A stretch of DNA of 64,000 nt from contig OW028586.1 of NCBI GenBank assembly GCA_932294295.1, positions 8,957,701-9,021,700 of the forward strand. The letters are read 5' to 3'. Source of the DNA: Alitta virens. Taxonomy: Eukaryota; Annelida; Polychaeta; Phyllodocida; Nereididae. Position numbers and translations under genes: made by a program. The first letter of the stretch is position 1, and each line of letters begins with the position of its first letter. This document shows positions 47,224 through 58,737 of this stretch, one piece after another. The notes under the pieces were generated by a model that had not been told where the DNA came from, made no database searches, and saw only the letters and a program-made list of their open reading frames with translations.

Positions 47224-48803
47224 TGGTTCCATATAGCCAACGGGATCACATTGCATCCCCGGGATTTCCAAAATGCTGCACTCCTGTTAAATTTCTGCTC
47301 CAGAAGAAGGATAGATACCCGGATGACAGAAAATATTGGAAAATAAGGTTTACAGATTTTAACATCCCTACATCAAGCCAGTTGACGATCTATGGTGTAT
47401 CTGGTTACGGGGCATCAAAGTATGAAATTCCTCTTTCGTGGTATTTCATGGAGGATTATCGATGTCCGGGTATATCTGCATGGTCCGAGGAGATTTTGAT
47501 TGAATTTCGTCCTCCACCTGATAAAATAATGGCTAATGGTGCTTCTCGTGATAAGAAATACACAGGATTTAAAGCAGAATATTGGCTGGATAATTATGAT
47601 TGGGAGAGAGATGAGATAATTCATGATTGTCCTCAAACAGAAGATGTTGCAAAAGACCGCAAGGTAGCGGTTGGTTTCGTGAAAGATGGTCGGCTAGATC
47701 CGAAACGTTATAGGAGGAACTGTATGTGGCAACTGAAACCAGTACCTGCTAGAGACATGCATATTTATGCCCGAATCGACCTCTTATCGGGCAATCGTAC
47801 AACCTTCAATGTCTACAAAGGAGCTAGATGTGTTGGTCCGAAGCTGACTTCATTGTCAAGTGTACTGCAAGGTCGAACTTTCACCTCCAAAGAAGGCCTT
47901 TGTATAGAGATGTTAGCACCACTTGAAGGTACCAGGTTTCAGATGGCTTATGGTGTGTACAAGTCATATTCTGTATTCGGTGCTGACTGTGCATTGAAGT
48001 TCAAAGATGTGGATGGTGCGGTTCTTGAAGTCAAAGGATACAACTGTGATGAGGCAGGTGATGATGCTTTTTGTATCCCACATGGAAACCGGTGTGATGG
48101 TATTGAAGACTGTCCATCTGGTAAAGATGAGGCACCAGAGCAGTGTAATACAGAAAAGCCTTGTGGGTTGTCCAAACAATGCGAAGATGGCACATGTGTC
48201 TCAGTTGGTGAGGATTGTCCAGATATTTGTCCAGCTTCTCTCTTATTCAATTGTGGTGATGCCTGTGAGCGAGCAGGAGTTCGGTGCAATGTTTACGTTG
48301 ACTGTTCCAATGGTTCGGATGAACAAGGCTGTACATTTTGGGACTATTTGAAGGGAGAGCTGGGCCATTTCTTTGGCTTTCTGAGTATTATGTTATTCAT
48401 ATTTTGTATACTGTGTTTGAAAAATTTGTACCATCGATGTATATCTAAAGGAAGACTGCACAGTGATGTTGATAATGAAGATGGAGACCGAACGGCCACT
48501 TATGCTGCAGGATGTACTCCAACACATGCAGATAACTACTCATTAGAAACTGCAACAGCCAATGCAAGCCAACTAAATCAACAGGATTCCCTGGAAATGA
48601 AGGACGAAACAGAACCCTCTCCATCTGCCCTTTCCATCCCTTTGCTTGACCCGCCTTCATCTCTGCCCGCTGCACCTCGTGAAAATTTGTCTCCTCCGTC
48701 ATATGGGGAAGTCATGAAACATGAAGATGCATACCCACCATTAAATGAACCAGTTCATAAGCCTCCCCCATCTGTATCAAATGCTAAGGATAAGCCTTTT
48801 TGA
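47224..48803 (+). CDS. CUB/LDLa transmembrane receptor with PPxY tail (LRP3/10/12-like), large terminal exon
   Basis: One exon of about 526 codons follows the acceptor gtaacag. The open frame has no ATG near its start; the signal peptide and first CUB cysteine must lie on an upstream exon I could not find. Residues about 5-120 match a CUB domain start (SPGFP) and about 135-250 a second CUB-like unit. Cys-rich LDLa repeats follow near residues 275-309 (Cys spacing ending DGIEDCPSGKDE) and 336-371 (ending DCSNGSDEQGC). A hydrophobic helix spans about 382-402. The cytoplasmic tail is rich in Pro/Ser and carries PPSY near residue 491, a PPxY motif that in this receptor group can bind WW-domain ubiquitin ligases. 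CUB plus LDLa plus PPxY fits LRP3/LRP10/LRP12-type endocytic receptors. The stop is TGA. The exact family member is not certain. Confidence 0.85.
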
Positions 48804-50475
48804 AGCGCCTTCTAGGGATGTGCACCAGTTCACTATATATCGACTGCACCGGTGCTATTCATTTATACAATAACCGATATCATGTGATAGAAGGTTCGAT
48901 TTGGGTGTATTGGTGCTGTCCAAGTGTGTGCAATGAACCGAAACACTTGGCCTACATAGCCTGTTACACAATGCTAATTAGAGTCCAAGATGTTCTATTT
49001 TTTGAACTCTTGAATTTCTTCATTTGTTCATTATATTATGTCAAGTGTAAAATAATACAGTGTTCCCATGGATTATAAAAAAGTCTAAAAAAGTCTTACT
49101 TTATTTTTGTAAAAATTAAGGCTCGTATTAAGTCTTACTTTTGTCCACTAAGTCTTACATTGTCCTATTTTGATGAAAATATACTTGGATATTAACACCT
49201 ACATTGTAATATTCGGACAATTTGGTAAATATAAATGAATAGAAATTATGGACTTTCTTTAAATACACAAGACCTGCGTTTATTTTATTGCTTAATAGCC
49301 AATACCCTGATTGGTTTTTTTGACGATGACATTAAATATATTGGTGTATATTACAATATTAGTGGTCTTATTTTTATGTGCGCATGATATTATAATTTCC
49401 TACAAATATCTTACGTCTTACGAAGGTAAACCTAAAGAAACCCTGTATTAACAGCAATCCATTATGTTCAGAGTAAAGCCAAGTGAACATAAAAAGTATT
49501 CTCTATTCTTTTCTTGCCATTTAATTGTCTGTTTTAAAGATTTTATGCACAATAAGGAGTATTTAGTTCACTAGAAATATCAACACAAACGCATGTTCCC
49601 TTAACTAATCTACAACTAAGATCATCATTTAAATTAGTATTTATAACCAAACACTTTACAGGTGTATATGGAGAAAACAATAATAAAGTATTGGAGTCAA
49701 GTGAAAGTGAAAGTAATATAGATCATCATAATTATTATAAAATTGCTAATTATAAACAAAAACTATTGAATGGGTTGAGCATGGCAATACTATGATCAAA
49801 TATTTAATAATTGTGCATGAATTGTACAACATTTACGGCTGTCATTGCTAAGTATGGGATGCTAAGGAATATGAAGGAAGCAACACAATGTTTTGCATTT
49901 TTTTCCAGATTTTCCAGTATTATGAACAAAAAAAGAATGATGAAACAAATGTCCTATAATCTAGATATATCATTGGCAAAATGTTACTGATGTAAGGATC
50001 ATAGAGTCATTGATGAGGGTTTGAAAGAGTACCTGTCCAAATTTTCATATTTTCCTTATTAAATAAAATTATCCGACATAAATGGTCATGAAACCAAAAA
50101 GGTATCTTCACACTATTTTAGACAGTCTTCAATCGAGTGGAACTTGCTCAAGACGGTTTTGTGCACAAGTTGTGTCAGATCACGTGGGAAAGATTGAGAA
50201 AAGAGCATTTTCTCAGGTGCACACTTTCAAAGTAGAATAAAGAATCCTGGAGTTTTGCTATTAATTTTAATGATCAGTTATATTGAAGAAAGTTACCCAG
50301 AAGGTTGATGGCCTTTGGGTAGACACATCTCAAGTAACTTATGTCTTTCCAGCTGTGATGGTTTGCTTGCTGACAAGAGAAACAGTAATTTGTTGAGTAC
50401 TACTAACCTTCACACGGTCACTCTTGATAGCTAGTTATTGTGAGCTGTCAAACTTTACTGTGTTGCTTGAATAAA
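48804..50475 (+). other. Probable 3' UTR of the CUB/LDLa receptor gene
   Basis: AT-rich, gene-free sequence after the receptor stop codon, reaching an AATAAA at 50470-50475. The stretch 49070-49440 is very A/T-rich with several near-repeats of the word AAGTCTTAC. No start of another gene is seen. Confidence 0.4.
50470..50475 (+). terminator. AATAAA poly(A) signal after the CUB/LDLa receptor
   Basis: The hexamer lies in TTGAATAAACATTTGATTTG. The same wording (GAATAAATTTGATTCG) recurs near 46280, so this could instead be the 3' end of a retroelement copy. Confidence 0.35.
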
Positions 50476-50969
50476 CATTTGATTTGACTTCTTATTACTG
50501 ATAATATTTTTTAGTGCAATGAATGTTCATAGAAGATGTCTTGTACCTCCCAAGGCACTGTCAAATTGTTGACAATGCGTCTATTCACTGCAGATAACCA
50601 CATATACATAAATTTCCCTGACTGTAACAGTCAAATAATGTCTGAATCTGAGTCAGCTGAAAAGACAAATCAACAAAAAAAAATGCATGCTTCAATCCAA
50701 ATGTCAGCTCGTATTAAAGCTGTGATATATGAATATATCACCATATGATTTAAAACAAAGCACATCAAAAAGAAAAAAAAATTTCCAAGAGGACCCCGAT
50801 CGAGAACCTCCACAAGCTGCCAGATCTCAAGGTGCATTGATGAAGCATGGATGAACTTAAAATGATTGGTGAAAACTTGCAGCCACTATGGCTAGAACGG
50901 GAACTTACAGTCACTATAGCTAAAAGCTCATATAACAGATTAAGTTAATTTTGACTCTGATCTAATGTC
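50476..50969. other. Gene-free
   Basis: AT-rich, no named repeat. Confidence 0.5.
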
Positions 50970-51120
50970 TAATGTCTCAATGCTACTGGGTCTGAAGCTT
51001 AGCCAGCTTGAATGGCCAGCTGCCAGATGCAAATGATGAGATGATACGACTTGGATCCATTTACATTAGTGGGGTCATTTATTTGCCTCAGCATAGACAT
51101 AGAGTACAAGGCACCTCCAA
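50970..51120 (+). mobile_element. Dispersed repeat family A, copy 9
   Basis: TCTCAATGCTACTGGGTCTG, GCCAGCTGCCAGATGC, core GATGAGATGATACGAC, TTGCCTCAGCATAGACATAG and GTACAAGGCACCTCC. Confidence 0.7.
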
Positions 51121-52373
51121 TAAAAATTCGGACAAAAAGTTGAAAAATTCGGGCATAAAGGGGTGCTAATAAAAGCCTTAAAATTCGGGCAAGATGACCT
51201 TTGCCCCCCCCCCCCCCAAAGAAATGTGCCTCCTACGCCTATGATTGGCATCCAGCTGGGATGTAGCTCATGAAGAGAGAATGAATAGACATTTGATTCA
51301 TGATGTTTTGTGAAATATATCCTCCATTTAACCATTTGCACACCCAAATGTAACCTTCATTAAACAGCACATATATTTGTAGAGGATTTTTAAAGAATAA
51401 TATCAATTTTTTAAATTTATTCTTCATATTCAGCAGAAATCTTTTCACAACCAATTTAGAATTACTATTATAGCAAAAATAATTTGAATTTTTGAATTCT
51501 CCATGCATGTAAAATATACCTTAGCTAATTGGGAGTCCGGATATGATATTTTGAATGTTTACATTATTGCTGGCAGCCATTTAGTTTTTATGCAAATGAG
51601 CTAATTCATTCTTACTTATCTTATGGAATTTTGGTAATTTTTTGTCCATATAATAAGTTCATTTTATCAACATACATTTATATATTCATTGTCACTTATC
51701 TTTTAGACAGCGTTTTCTTCATTAAAGGGGGACTAATGGAAAATTGTGTTTTAATTTTAAAAGATCAATTAGATATAGACAAATATATTACAGTGAAAAA
51801 GTCTGTTTAAAAATTGAGTTTAGTAATGTTTTAAGCAAATTAAAAGTGCCATTTTCACCATCCGCCAAAACGCTGGGCGCCGCCATTATTGCACACGGCA
51901 CGCAAGCTAGTGACGTCACCTATGTCCTATGTACTGGATCCATGATCCTGCAGATTGCAATCCGTTTCATTGTTCATTGCATTTATAATGACAAGAACAG
52001 ATAACAACATAATAGTTGACACAGTAAGGTGTTAATTGCACTTTTGTGAAATACAGCACAACTGGCATTGGTTGCAGTGGGCAATTTGTATAGATCTATG
52101 AATATCTATATTTGCATACTTGGGCAAATAACCCTGCTTCTATAGATGTTTTCCCCAAGTATGGGAGGAGTTTAAATACAAAGTTATTTAATATAAGATA
52201 ATCATTATAGGCATAATATGCTAGATGTTATCACTTTAAGATTAGGTGTATTTTAATTATTAAGCTTATAGTTAGTATCAATATATTTCTGAATATAATT
52301 TTGCTGAGAATAGAATTTGAATACTGTAATTATGCTTAATATGTTACATTAGCAGCTTCAGGGGCAGTGCATA
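51121..52373. other. Gene-free; one CRE-containing block
   Basis: 51850-51960 is GC-richer with GGGCGCCGCCATTATTGCAC and a full CRE TGACGTCA at 51911-51918. The rest is AT-rich. Confidence 0.45.
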
Positions 52374-53045
52374 ATTAAAACTAGAATGCACATGGGATGT
52401 GCGGAGCTCTGCCCATAGCTGCAGAAGATTTAGATCCCGAATGGGATCGAAACCGCGACATTTCCCGCCACTTTCGCTAGGTAATTCTGTCAACGCCCAC
52501 CATGGGCGCTGCATTCGCTCCACCAGCGGGCTGCATTGTGGGCTACGGCCTTGATTCGCGCGGGTTCCCCAAATGGGAACTAAAATGGACGAGCAAGTGA
52601 GGAAACGAGTTGTATCGGACAAAACTAAGTTGGAATGAGTCAAAAACACAGAAATGTAGCGTTTGAATGACTTATCTGGAGAGGTGGGAACCTTGAAGTG
52701 GTCAATGAGGCTGCATTGAGGCAGCTTGTGGACTGGGCTTCCCCCGTTACGGGGATTCCCTTGATGACGTTATACGGACGTCTCGGGCAATGGCGAGAGC
52801 TGGGACAAATTGGAGGGCAAAATGGGTGTAGAAAGTGGCTGTGCATAGAATAATGGAGCCACGAAACACGTTGAACAGATAAAGGAACCTGTAAAAGGGG
52901 AATATGTAGCGTTAAACCACGGGATGTAGCGGAAGACGCCATGTAAGTTGTGTTATCACAGATCATACAGTTTTCCCCAAAGGCGATGTCATCTCGGGAG
53001 ATCGATGTAATAACAAAACCTCTGCCCCTCCGGGGGCAGAGCTAA
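52374..53045. other. GC-richer block, possible old repeat with tRNA-like boxes
   Basis: Minus strand carries GGTTTCGATCCC (B-box-like) preceded by TAGCGAAAGTGG (A-box-like), only 13 bases apart, so at best a deleted tRNA-derived SINE head. The right end has a hairpin CTCTGCCCC-TCC-GGGGGCAGAG at 53020-53041; GAGCTCTGCCC at the left end resembles one arm. Frames here lack coding signature. Confidence 0.3.
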
Positions 53046-54429
53046 TAAAGCATATCCAATGCCAGGGAAGGGTGCAGTGTAAATGACATTCTCTTAATTC
53101 ACTTTAAATCATCCATGTCTATATGCTGTATGCAGCATTGTAATAGGAATCTGTCCAGAAATTCAAGACCTTTATACCAGTGCAAAAGAAAAGAAATTAT
53201 CAGAAACTTCAGAACTGTGTCCAATTTACCATTTTTTTCTAGCTTCACACCTTCACTTACAAATATTTAGCCATTAGGCCTAGTTAGTATTTTATTTTGT
53301 TCTGTTTGAATGACAGGTGTATCTCATTATATATTAATCGTTAATAAAGTAATATACATAATAAAAATAAAAAGGTAGATAGCTAGGTAGATAGATAGAT
53401 AAACTATTATTATTATTATTATAGATAGATAGATTTATTTCGCAACATAACATGTTCAATGTTGAAATATAATACAATGTACCTAGACTGCTAAAAATTA
53501 CTCAATATTAATTTAATTAGGACTCACTCTCTGAAAGTTCTGCAGTTGTGTTACATAGCTGGCTTATTGATACCCCAAATATAATTGCATGTGTCAAATT
53601 GTTCAATGGCAATTTACTTGGTCAACACTCACTAAGAACCCTGACATGCCCTAACAAAAGCTCAAGTGCAATTAACACCTGTTTGTGAAACTTGTTGGTT
53701 GGAATGCAGAGCCAGCCTGTAGAATACTTGTCTCGTTAGACCTGTAGTACAACAGTGATGTATTTCCGGCAAGAGCAAAACACCCGGAAAAGTCGAAAAT
53801 GGCGGCCTCCGTAGTTCACAACACGGAGCTAATAAATGCAGGATATTTCATTAATAATGCATATAAATAAGTTATGAATAGCGTGGATGTGTTTTCTATG
53901 GACCCAAGCTAATATCTGAGAGGTGAAGTGCTCAAAGGGTGAGTTCCCCTTTAAATAACAGCAAAAACATTACTTCACTGGAATCTTCCATGAAGAGTAC
54001 ATCTGTGTTTACTTTTTATATTATCTGCAAAATGTATGAAGACTGTATTTTAATTTTATCACTTGAAAGGGTTAAAATTGGATTCCCTGACGCAGAAAAC
54101 ATAGGATTAGAGTATTCACATGACTTTCTATCTCAATTACAAGCTTAGATATCAAATGTAATGCTATTTCGGGGCGGCCATTTTGAAATCCAAGATGGCC
54201 GGCATAACTGCATAGGAAAAATTTGGAAACATTTGTCTTTCTAATCTCGTTGCCATAAGCTTTCAAAAAATGTATAGATTTACAAATCCCCAAGAATTGC
54301 CAACAAGAATACACAGTGGCCGTGACTATACACAATGAACATTGTGTGTGAATAAACATATTGAATAAAAAAAAACAACTGGTGGTCAGCTATGTAAAAA
54401 GGCTGTTATTGTGTACATGGGAGGATGCA
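53046..54429. other. Gene-free; promoter-like word cluster
   Basis: GATA/ATT microsatellite at 53372-53432. At 53766-53812, TTTCCGG, ACCCGGAAAAG and AAAATGGCGGCC (ETS-like and YY1-like) cluster within 50 bp. No exon follows that I can support. GAATAAA and an A run at 54350-54374 may be a retroposed tail. Confidence 0.4.
54175..54201. repeat. YY1-like inverted pair
   Basis: CGGCCATTTTG, five bases, CAAGATGGCCG: one mismatch in 11. Each arm contains the YY1 core. Confidence 0.7.
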
Positions 54430-54437
54430 CTTATAAC
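54430..54437. repeat. Left 8-bp target-site duplication CTTATAAC
   Basis: Identical to 55657-55664, immediately outside the terminal inverted repeats of the element between them. Confidence 0.8.
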
Positions 54438-55656
54438 GGTAGCAGGTGGATTCGTCCCTGCGCGTTTCGTCCCACGGAAAACGGGTCCGTTCGTCACCGT
54501 AAATAAGTCCGTTCGTCACTAGAAAGTAGTCTGTTCGTCACCCGAAATTTTTCAATTTGGCACTGCGGTAATGAATGTAGTTAAATGCAGGATGTTGTGT
54601 GATTATTATTGTGTTACTATAAGAAGCGCACAAGTGAAATTACACCATAAAACCAAAAGAATGAATATAAATATAGGTTAGATTAGATACATGTATTCAG
54701 ATGATATACACATTCTTACTCCACAGGTCCATTAAAGGTAGACAGTTTTTTTTATCAATTCCATGGATGACATGGTCCCCCCAATAAAAATTTCCCAGTG
54801 TTCAAAAATTTTGTTCTGCAGCCGAGTGTACTTTAATTGTTCGTTGGTATCGTGTCAAATCTTCGTTGGCTAAATTGGCACCAAGCATTTGGTGCACCAA
54901 CCAATCAGGTCTTTGCCAGAAAACTTCATTAAATTGCAATTATCTTCAACTGTTTGGTTTTCCACAACTTTATAAATTTATACAACAAAAAATAATGCAT
55001 ATGACATGAATGCAAAACAAATAAAAACAATAATGAAAGAATATTTAATAAAAATCCAGAGAAAGAAAAGTATGACAAGTCTTTTTTGTTCTGTACAATT
55101 TATTGCAATTATTATGCATCATTTGTTATACACCAAGAATTAATAAGTACTTTGTATTATCTTAAACAAAATGATTTAGAATAGATAGATATTATTAGAA
55201 TAATACAAATATCTTATTGTCTTAGGTAATTACTAAATTACTAATTGGCAACATCAGTTTAATATCAATTAATCAATTTAATATCATTAATTTAATATCA
55301 ATTAATCAATTTGATATCATTAATTTAATATCAATTAGCAAGCATATGCCGTTTCTGAAATTCGAACTATATTTAAATTACAATTAAAATGTAGAAGCCG
55401 TTTCTTTAATTACCCTGAGGCGTTATTATGTACAATTGTATTTGGGCGAAACCGCTTTATAAATAGCAATTACAACATAAATAAATTGGCGTTAGATATA
55501 TTTATGCGATTGTAGGTACTCTATATAATGTATTTGAAAAAACAAAAAACGGGTGAGGAATGGACTTTTTTCGGGTGACGAACGGACTTATTTCGGGTAA
55601 CGAACGGACCCGTTTTCGTCGGAACGAATCGCGCAGTGACGAATCGACTAGAAGCC
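54438..55656. mobile_element. Non-autonomous DNA transposon (MITE-like), 1.22 kb, 8-bp TSD
   Basis: The two ends are inverted copies about 100 bp long. Left and right (reversed) both read GG, then CGATTCGT or GGATTCGT, CTGCGCG, TTCGT, GAAAACGGGTCCGTTCGT and ATAAGTCCGTTCGTCAC. Each arm contains about three 22-bp sub-repeats of GTCCGTTCGTCAC (left starts 54485, 54507, 54529). The arms are CpG-rich and the interior is AT-rich with no transposase frame, so movement would need a helper. The 8-bp duplication fits hAT-, P- or Merlin-like superfamilies; the terminal GG is not the usual hAT CAGGG end, so I leave the superfamily open. The interior holds a 33-bp tandem repeat. Confidence 0.85.
55258..55337. 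repeat. 33-bp AT-rich tandem repeat, 2.4 copies, inside the transposon
   Basis: Units begin at 55258, 55291 and 55324, differing by one base (TTTAATATC versus TTTGATATC within the unit). Confidence 0.85.
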
Positions 55657-55664
55657 CTTATAAC
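55657..55664. repeat. Right 8-bp target-site duplication CTTATAAC
   Basis: Matches 54430-54437 exactly. The centre TTATAA is palindromic. Confidence 0.8.
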
Positions 55665-57528
55665 ACCTCATTACCAGATATAAAAATTCATGTGAATTTT
55701 AAGCTACATGTTGAGTGTGGTAAATGGATGTTACAGTAATAGAAAGAGCCCCAAGGATTCCTGCCCTGAATGTTTCCTTGATTGGGAAGTGACATTATTT
55801 TTTTTATTCATTATAATCTCCTCCAAATTTAGACGCATTGTAGGCGTTGTAGTAATAAAAACGCTTGCAGCTTCTGCAAAAATTTCAAGCCGGTTAAGTG
55901 ACACTGAGAATTTTATTAACACCCTTACGATAAATGTAATGCTGCACATTTTTAAATGAGCGTCGTCATCCTAGACATCATTTGGTGCTGCTGAATCATG
56001 TCACACTTCCAGGCAGTCACTATTTTATTATTATTTACGTTTATTCATAATTATTTTTCACTCAGCTTTGATGTCTTTTCAGCTTCTGATCATGAACAGA
56101 TGCAGATGAATTTGAGTCAGATATCTAGTAAAAATTATCTTAATTTATATTCTAAACAACAAGGGTCCTTACTGCTCATAGGAATGAATGGCAAGAAAGG
56201 TCATGTGACATCAAAGCATACCCCACAGCATAAGGCTTTGAAAGTTATGACCAGGGAGCTTTTCTTATTCTTTTCTTTACCAATGAGTGATGGACATGGA
56301 TGTCACCATTGCCTTAAGATGCATGATGCTCCTTTGGATGACATTTAAGATACATCACAAATATATTTACTGGCTGCCCTCTAGAGTATTTTGCAAGGTC
56401 GACCACTTCATAGCAGCGATATTATAGCAAACAATGAAATATCTTAGTCTTTCAAAGTGCCTCTGCCACGTCATATTAGTTGGTATTGTTTGATTTACGC
56501 CGTAAGAGACCATTGAATATCTCCAGCCTACCTTGACTGTTTATAAAACAGAGCAATCAACACTTTAGGATAATCTCTCTGTTGGTCAAAACCCAGGGCT
56601 GACTGAGCAAATTCAAGAGCTTTTAGACAGTTGGTTTACTTTTTAAAAACAAAACAAAGCAATGATCTACATCACATGAGGACTATGTCAGAAGTAATTT
56701 TCAGTTCTTCCCAAATCATTTTGTCATGTTTTTTTTATGCCTTTCCCAATTTATGAACATCAATTATTATTTGTTTGTGATGTATCTAACAGGTCATTTG
56801 ATCCTTAGTACATTTTAATATTATACGCCATAAATATAACAATATTATATTACATATATTTGTACAAATATTCAGATAATCATTGCATTTCTGTGACTTA
56901 ATATCTTACAAAACAGCTTACCTCTTTTTTAACACAGTAGGAGCATTCAAAATCCACATATCATGACATGGTTCACTTACTTCTGCACAGCTCCTAAAGC
57001 ACAGTTTATTTATACTTGTCTGGTACATAATTGAAAAGCCTAAAACCATTCGAAAGAGTACAATAATCAAGGAAGCTTGAATACTGATTGTCGAACTTTT
57101 TCCTGATTTTCCATGGTTTGCGTAAAATATTAAAAACCTTAATTCTCAGAAGGGTTTACATACATTTGGTGGGCAACCGAACATTTAGAAGTAACCCTTT
57201 AAAGCAGATATTAATTATTATTATTAGACAAGATTTCATAGACCTTGCCTCTGAATGAATTTAGATCCAAAAAAAGGAATATTGTGTACGTAAAATATAC
57301 AATTCTTTTGAACACATTAAAATACCATGCAAAAAGATGCAAAGAAAACTAAAGAAGGGTTTTTACGGAATGTGATCACAAATAAAATTTGGTGTTGATA
57401 AAATAAGATAAGATAAGATAAGCACATTGAAAAATAAAACATTTATACTACTGTAAGTAGGTGAACGAGGGCCTCCCTTCACGCCCTACTGGGCACCTGT
57501 GGAGGCATGAAAAAGGGGCGTGACTAAT
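55665..57528. other. Gene-free
   Basis: Repeat family C copy 2 at 56430-56530 and (AGATAA)n at 57399-57423. An open frame at 55998-56348 (+) has a hydrophobic start but no other support. 57455-57525 holds GC-richer sequence with GGGCGTGA and TCACGCCC arms. Confidence 0.45.
56430..56530 (+). repeat. Dispersed repeat family C, copy 2
   Basis: AGCAAACAATG, then AGTCTTTCAAAGTGCCTCTG and CCACGTCATATTAGTTGG. It diverges from copy 1 at the ends. Confidence 0.55.
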
Positions 57529-57785
57529 ATTGTTACATAATTAGTTAATGATCCTAATTATTTTCTTTTGATATTCATAAACGGTTATATAACCATATCA
57601 GTGATAATTAAATCGTTACATAAGTTCATTAATGATCATAATTATTTTCTTTTGATATCCGTAAACTGTTACATTGTTCATAATTAATATTACATAACCT
57701 TTTACATACCTCGTTAATGGTCGTCAGTTAACATTACATAACACATACATAACTCATTAATGGTCATAATATTTTTCTTTGTGCA
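57529..57785. repeat. AT-rich degenerate tandem repeat, three to four units
   Basis: Units of 50-90 bp each carry (G/A)TTACATAA, then GTTAATGATC or CATTAATGGTC and TAATTATTTTCTTTTGATAT. The 12-bp palindrome GGTTATATAACC is at 57583-57594. The block sits at the left edge of the small-gene island. Confidence 0.7.
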
Positions 57786-58180
57786 AAGTCGCCCATAATT
57801 AAGTTCACACCTTCCCTCCTCCTAAAAACCCCATAATCATCCTCCCTCTGACCCCCCCAAACACTACTGATATGCATCAATACATATCTGACATTGACTC
57901 ATCATAAATTCACAATGACTACTGTTACACATCAATGCCGATACAGTTTCACAAGTTTTTGTGTCGTCTCAGTACACACAGTTCAGAGAACATGTCAAGA
58001 CATGTATACCATACGTCTGTGTCCTGTGGGGATTATGGATACATCATGATCTCGCAATGTTTTATTACACACCTACCCTGCTCATAAAATGGGGTGTGGG
58101 GGTGGTAGGTGGGCGTGGTATGTATACCTTATGACAAATAATAGAATGGTACCCTTTATCGTCCTATTACATAACTGTTC
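57786..58180. other. Leader region left of the first small gene
   Basis: C-rich and then mixed sequence with a hairpin-like pair near 58073-58113 (CACCTACCC and GGGTGGTAGGTG). No coding signal. Confidence 0.4.
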
Positions 58181-58191
58181 ATATATATAAG
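58181..58191 (+). promoter_or_regulatory. TATA box of the RING-like gene at 58.2 kb
   Basis: ATATATATAAG lies 17-27 bases before the first ATG of the following gene. A start about 30 bases downstream of the TATA would fall near 58214, so the second ATG (58226) or the third (58268) may be the real initiator. Confidence 0.5.
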
Positions 58192-58207
58192 TAAGCCAAC
58201 TGTACAC

Positions 58208-58690
58208 ATGACACATTACACAGTCATGCTCTCCCTATTAATTCTACTGGATCAGGTGGTTAGAGCTATGAGAGTCTCAAGAAAATGTCAGCTCTGTAAA
58301 CAACTATCAGCGAGATTTACATACTCATGTTGCTACATACAGAACGATAGAAGGATGTATAACTGTCATAGCTGTCTTCAGAAAAACATAATCCGAGACA
58401 TCACCCTGGCAGTACTTGATCTTAAACTCGAGCCTGAAAAGCAGGTGAGCTGTCCTCTATGTAAAACAAAGGATATAAGAATCATTAACCTTCAAGGACA
58501 ATATCGGGATATTGCATCTATGGTACTGGTCAGCCAGATAACCATGTCGGCTCGGTTTGCATGTTTATTCCTCGAAGACACTGTAGAACAGATGAATACA
58601 CGTCAGCTCAACCGCACGCATGAACTATTTGCCACAGTCTTGAGACCATTACAGGAAATTTTACATATTACAGACGAATCACTGTTTTAA
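58208..58690 (+). CDS. Cys-rich RING-like zinc-binding protein, intronless
   Basis: 160 codons from the first ATG. Cysteines are spaced C-x2-C-x10-C-C-x10-C-x2-C-x25-C-x2-C, a RING/treble-clef style zinc pattern in residues about 27-90. RING-like proteins are often ubiquitin ligases, but this spacing is not a textbook RING. The N-terminus carries a short hydrophobic run (LSLLILLDQVV). If translation begins at the third Met, just before the first Cys pair, that leader is absent, and that start matches the broken paralogue on the other strand at 61.3 kb better. The C-terminal third has no motif I recognise. The gene has a TATA box and a poly(A) signal close by. The neighbourhood of small TATA-driven genes suggests a viral or virus-like origin (inference). 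Confidence 0.7.
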   Translation: MTHYTVMLSLLILLDQVVRAMRVSRKCQLCKQLSARFTYSCCYIQNDRRMYNCHSCLQKNIIRDITLAVLDLKLEPEKQVSCPLCKTKDIRIINLQGQYRDIASMVLVSQITMSARFACLFLEDTVEQMNTRQLNRTHELFATVLRPLQEILHITDESLF

Positions 58691-58731
58691 AATGAAAATG
58701 ACTGTAGCAGCCTTTACTATTGACTTGAAAA

Positions 58732-58737
58732 AATAAA
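58732..58737 (+). terminator. AATAAA poly(A) signal of the RING-like gene
   Basis: Canonical hexamer 42 bases after the TAA stop, followed by T/G-rich sequence (TGCTTGTATTTTTTATG). The transcript is very compact. Confidence 0.6.

Noticed and set aside
52414..52466. tRNA-like A and B boxes
   Set aside because: Boxes are only 13 bases apart and no cloverleaf can form; at best a decayed SINE head.
55998..56348. 116-codon frame with a signal-like N-terminus
   Set aside because: No TATA, poly(A) or recognisable domain; low-complexity middle. Cannot be supported as a gene.
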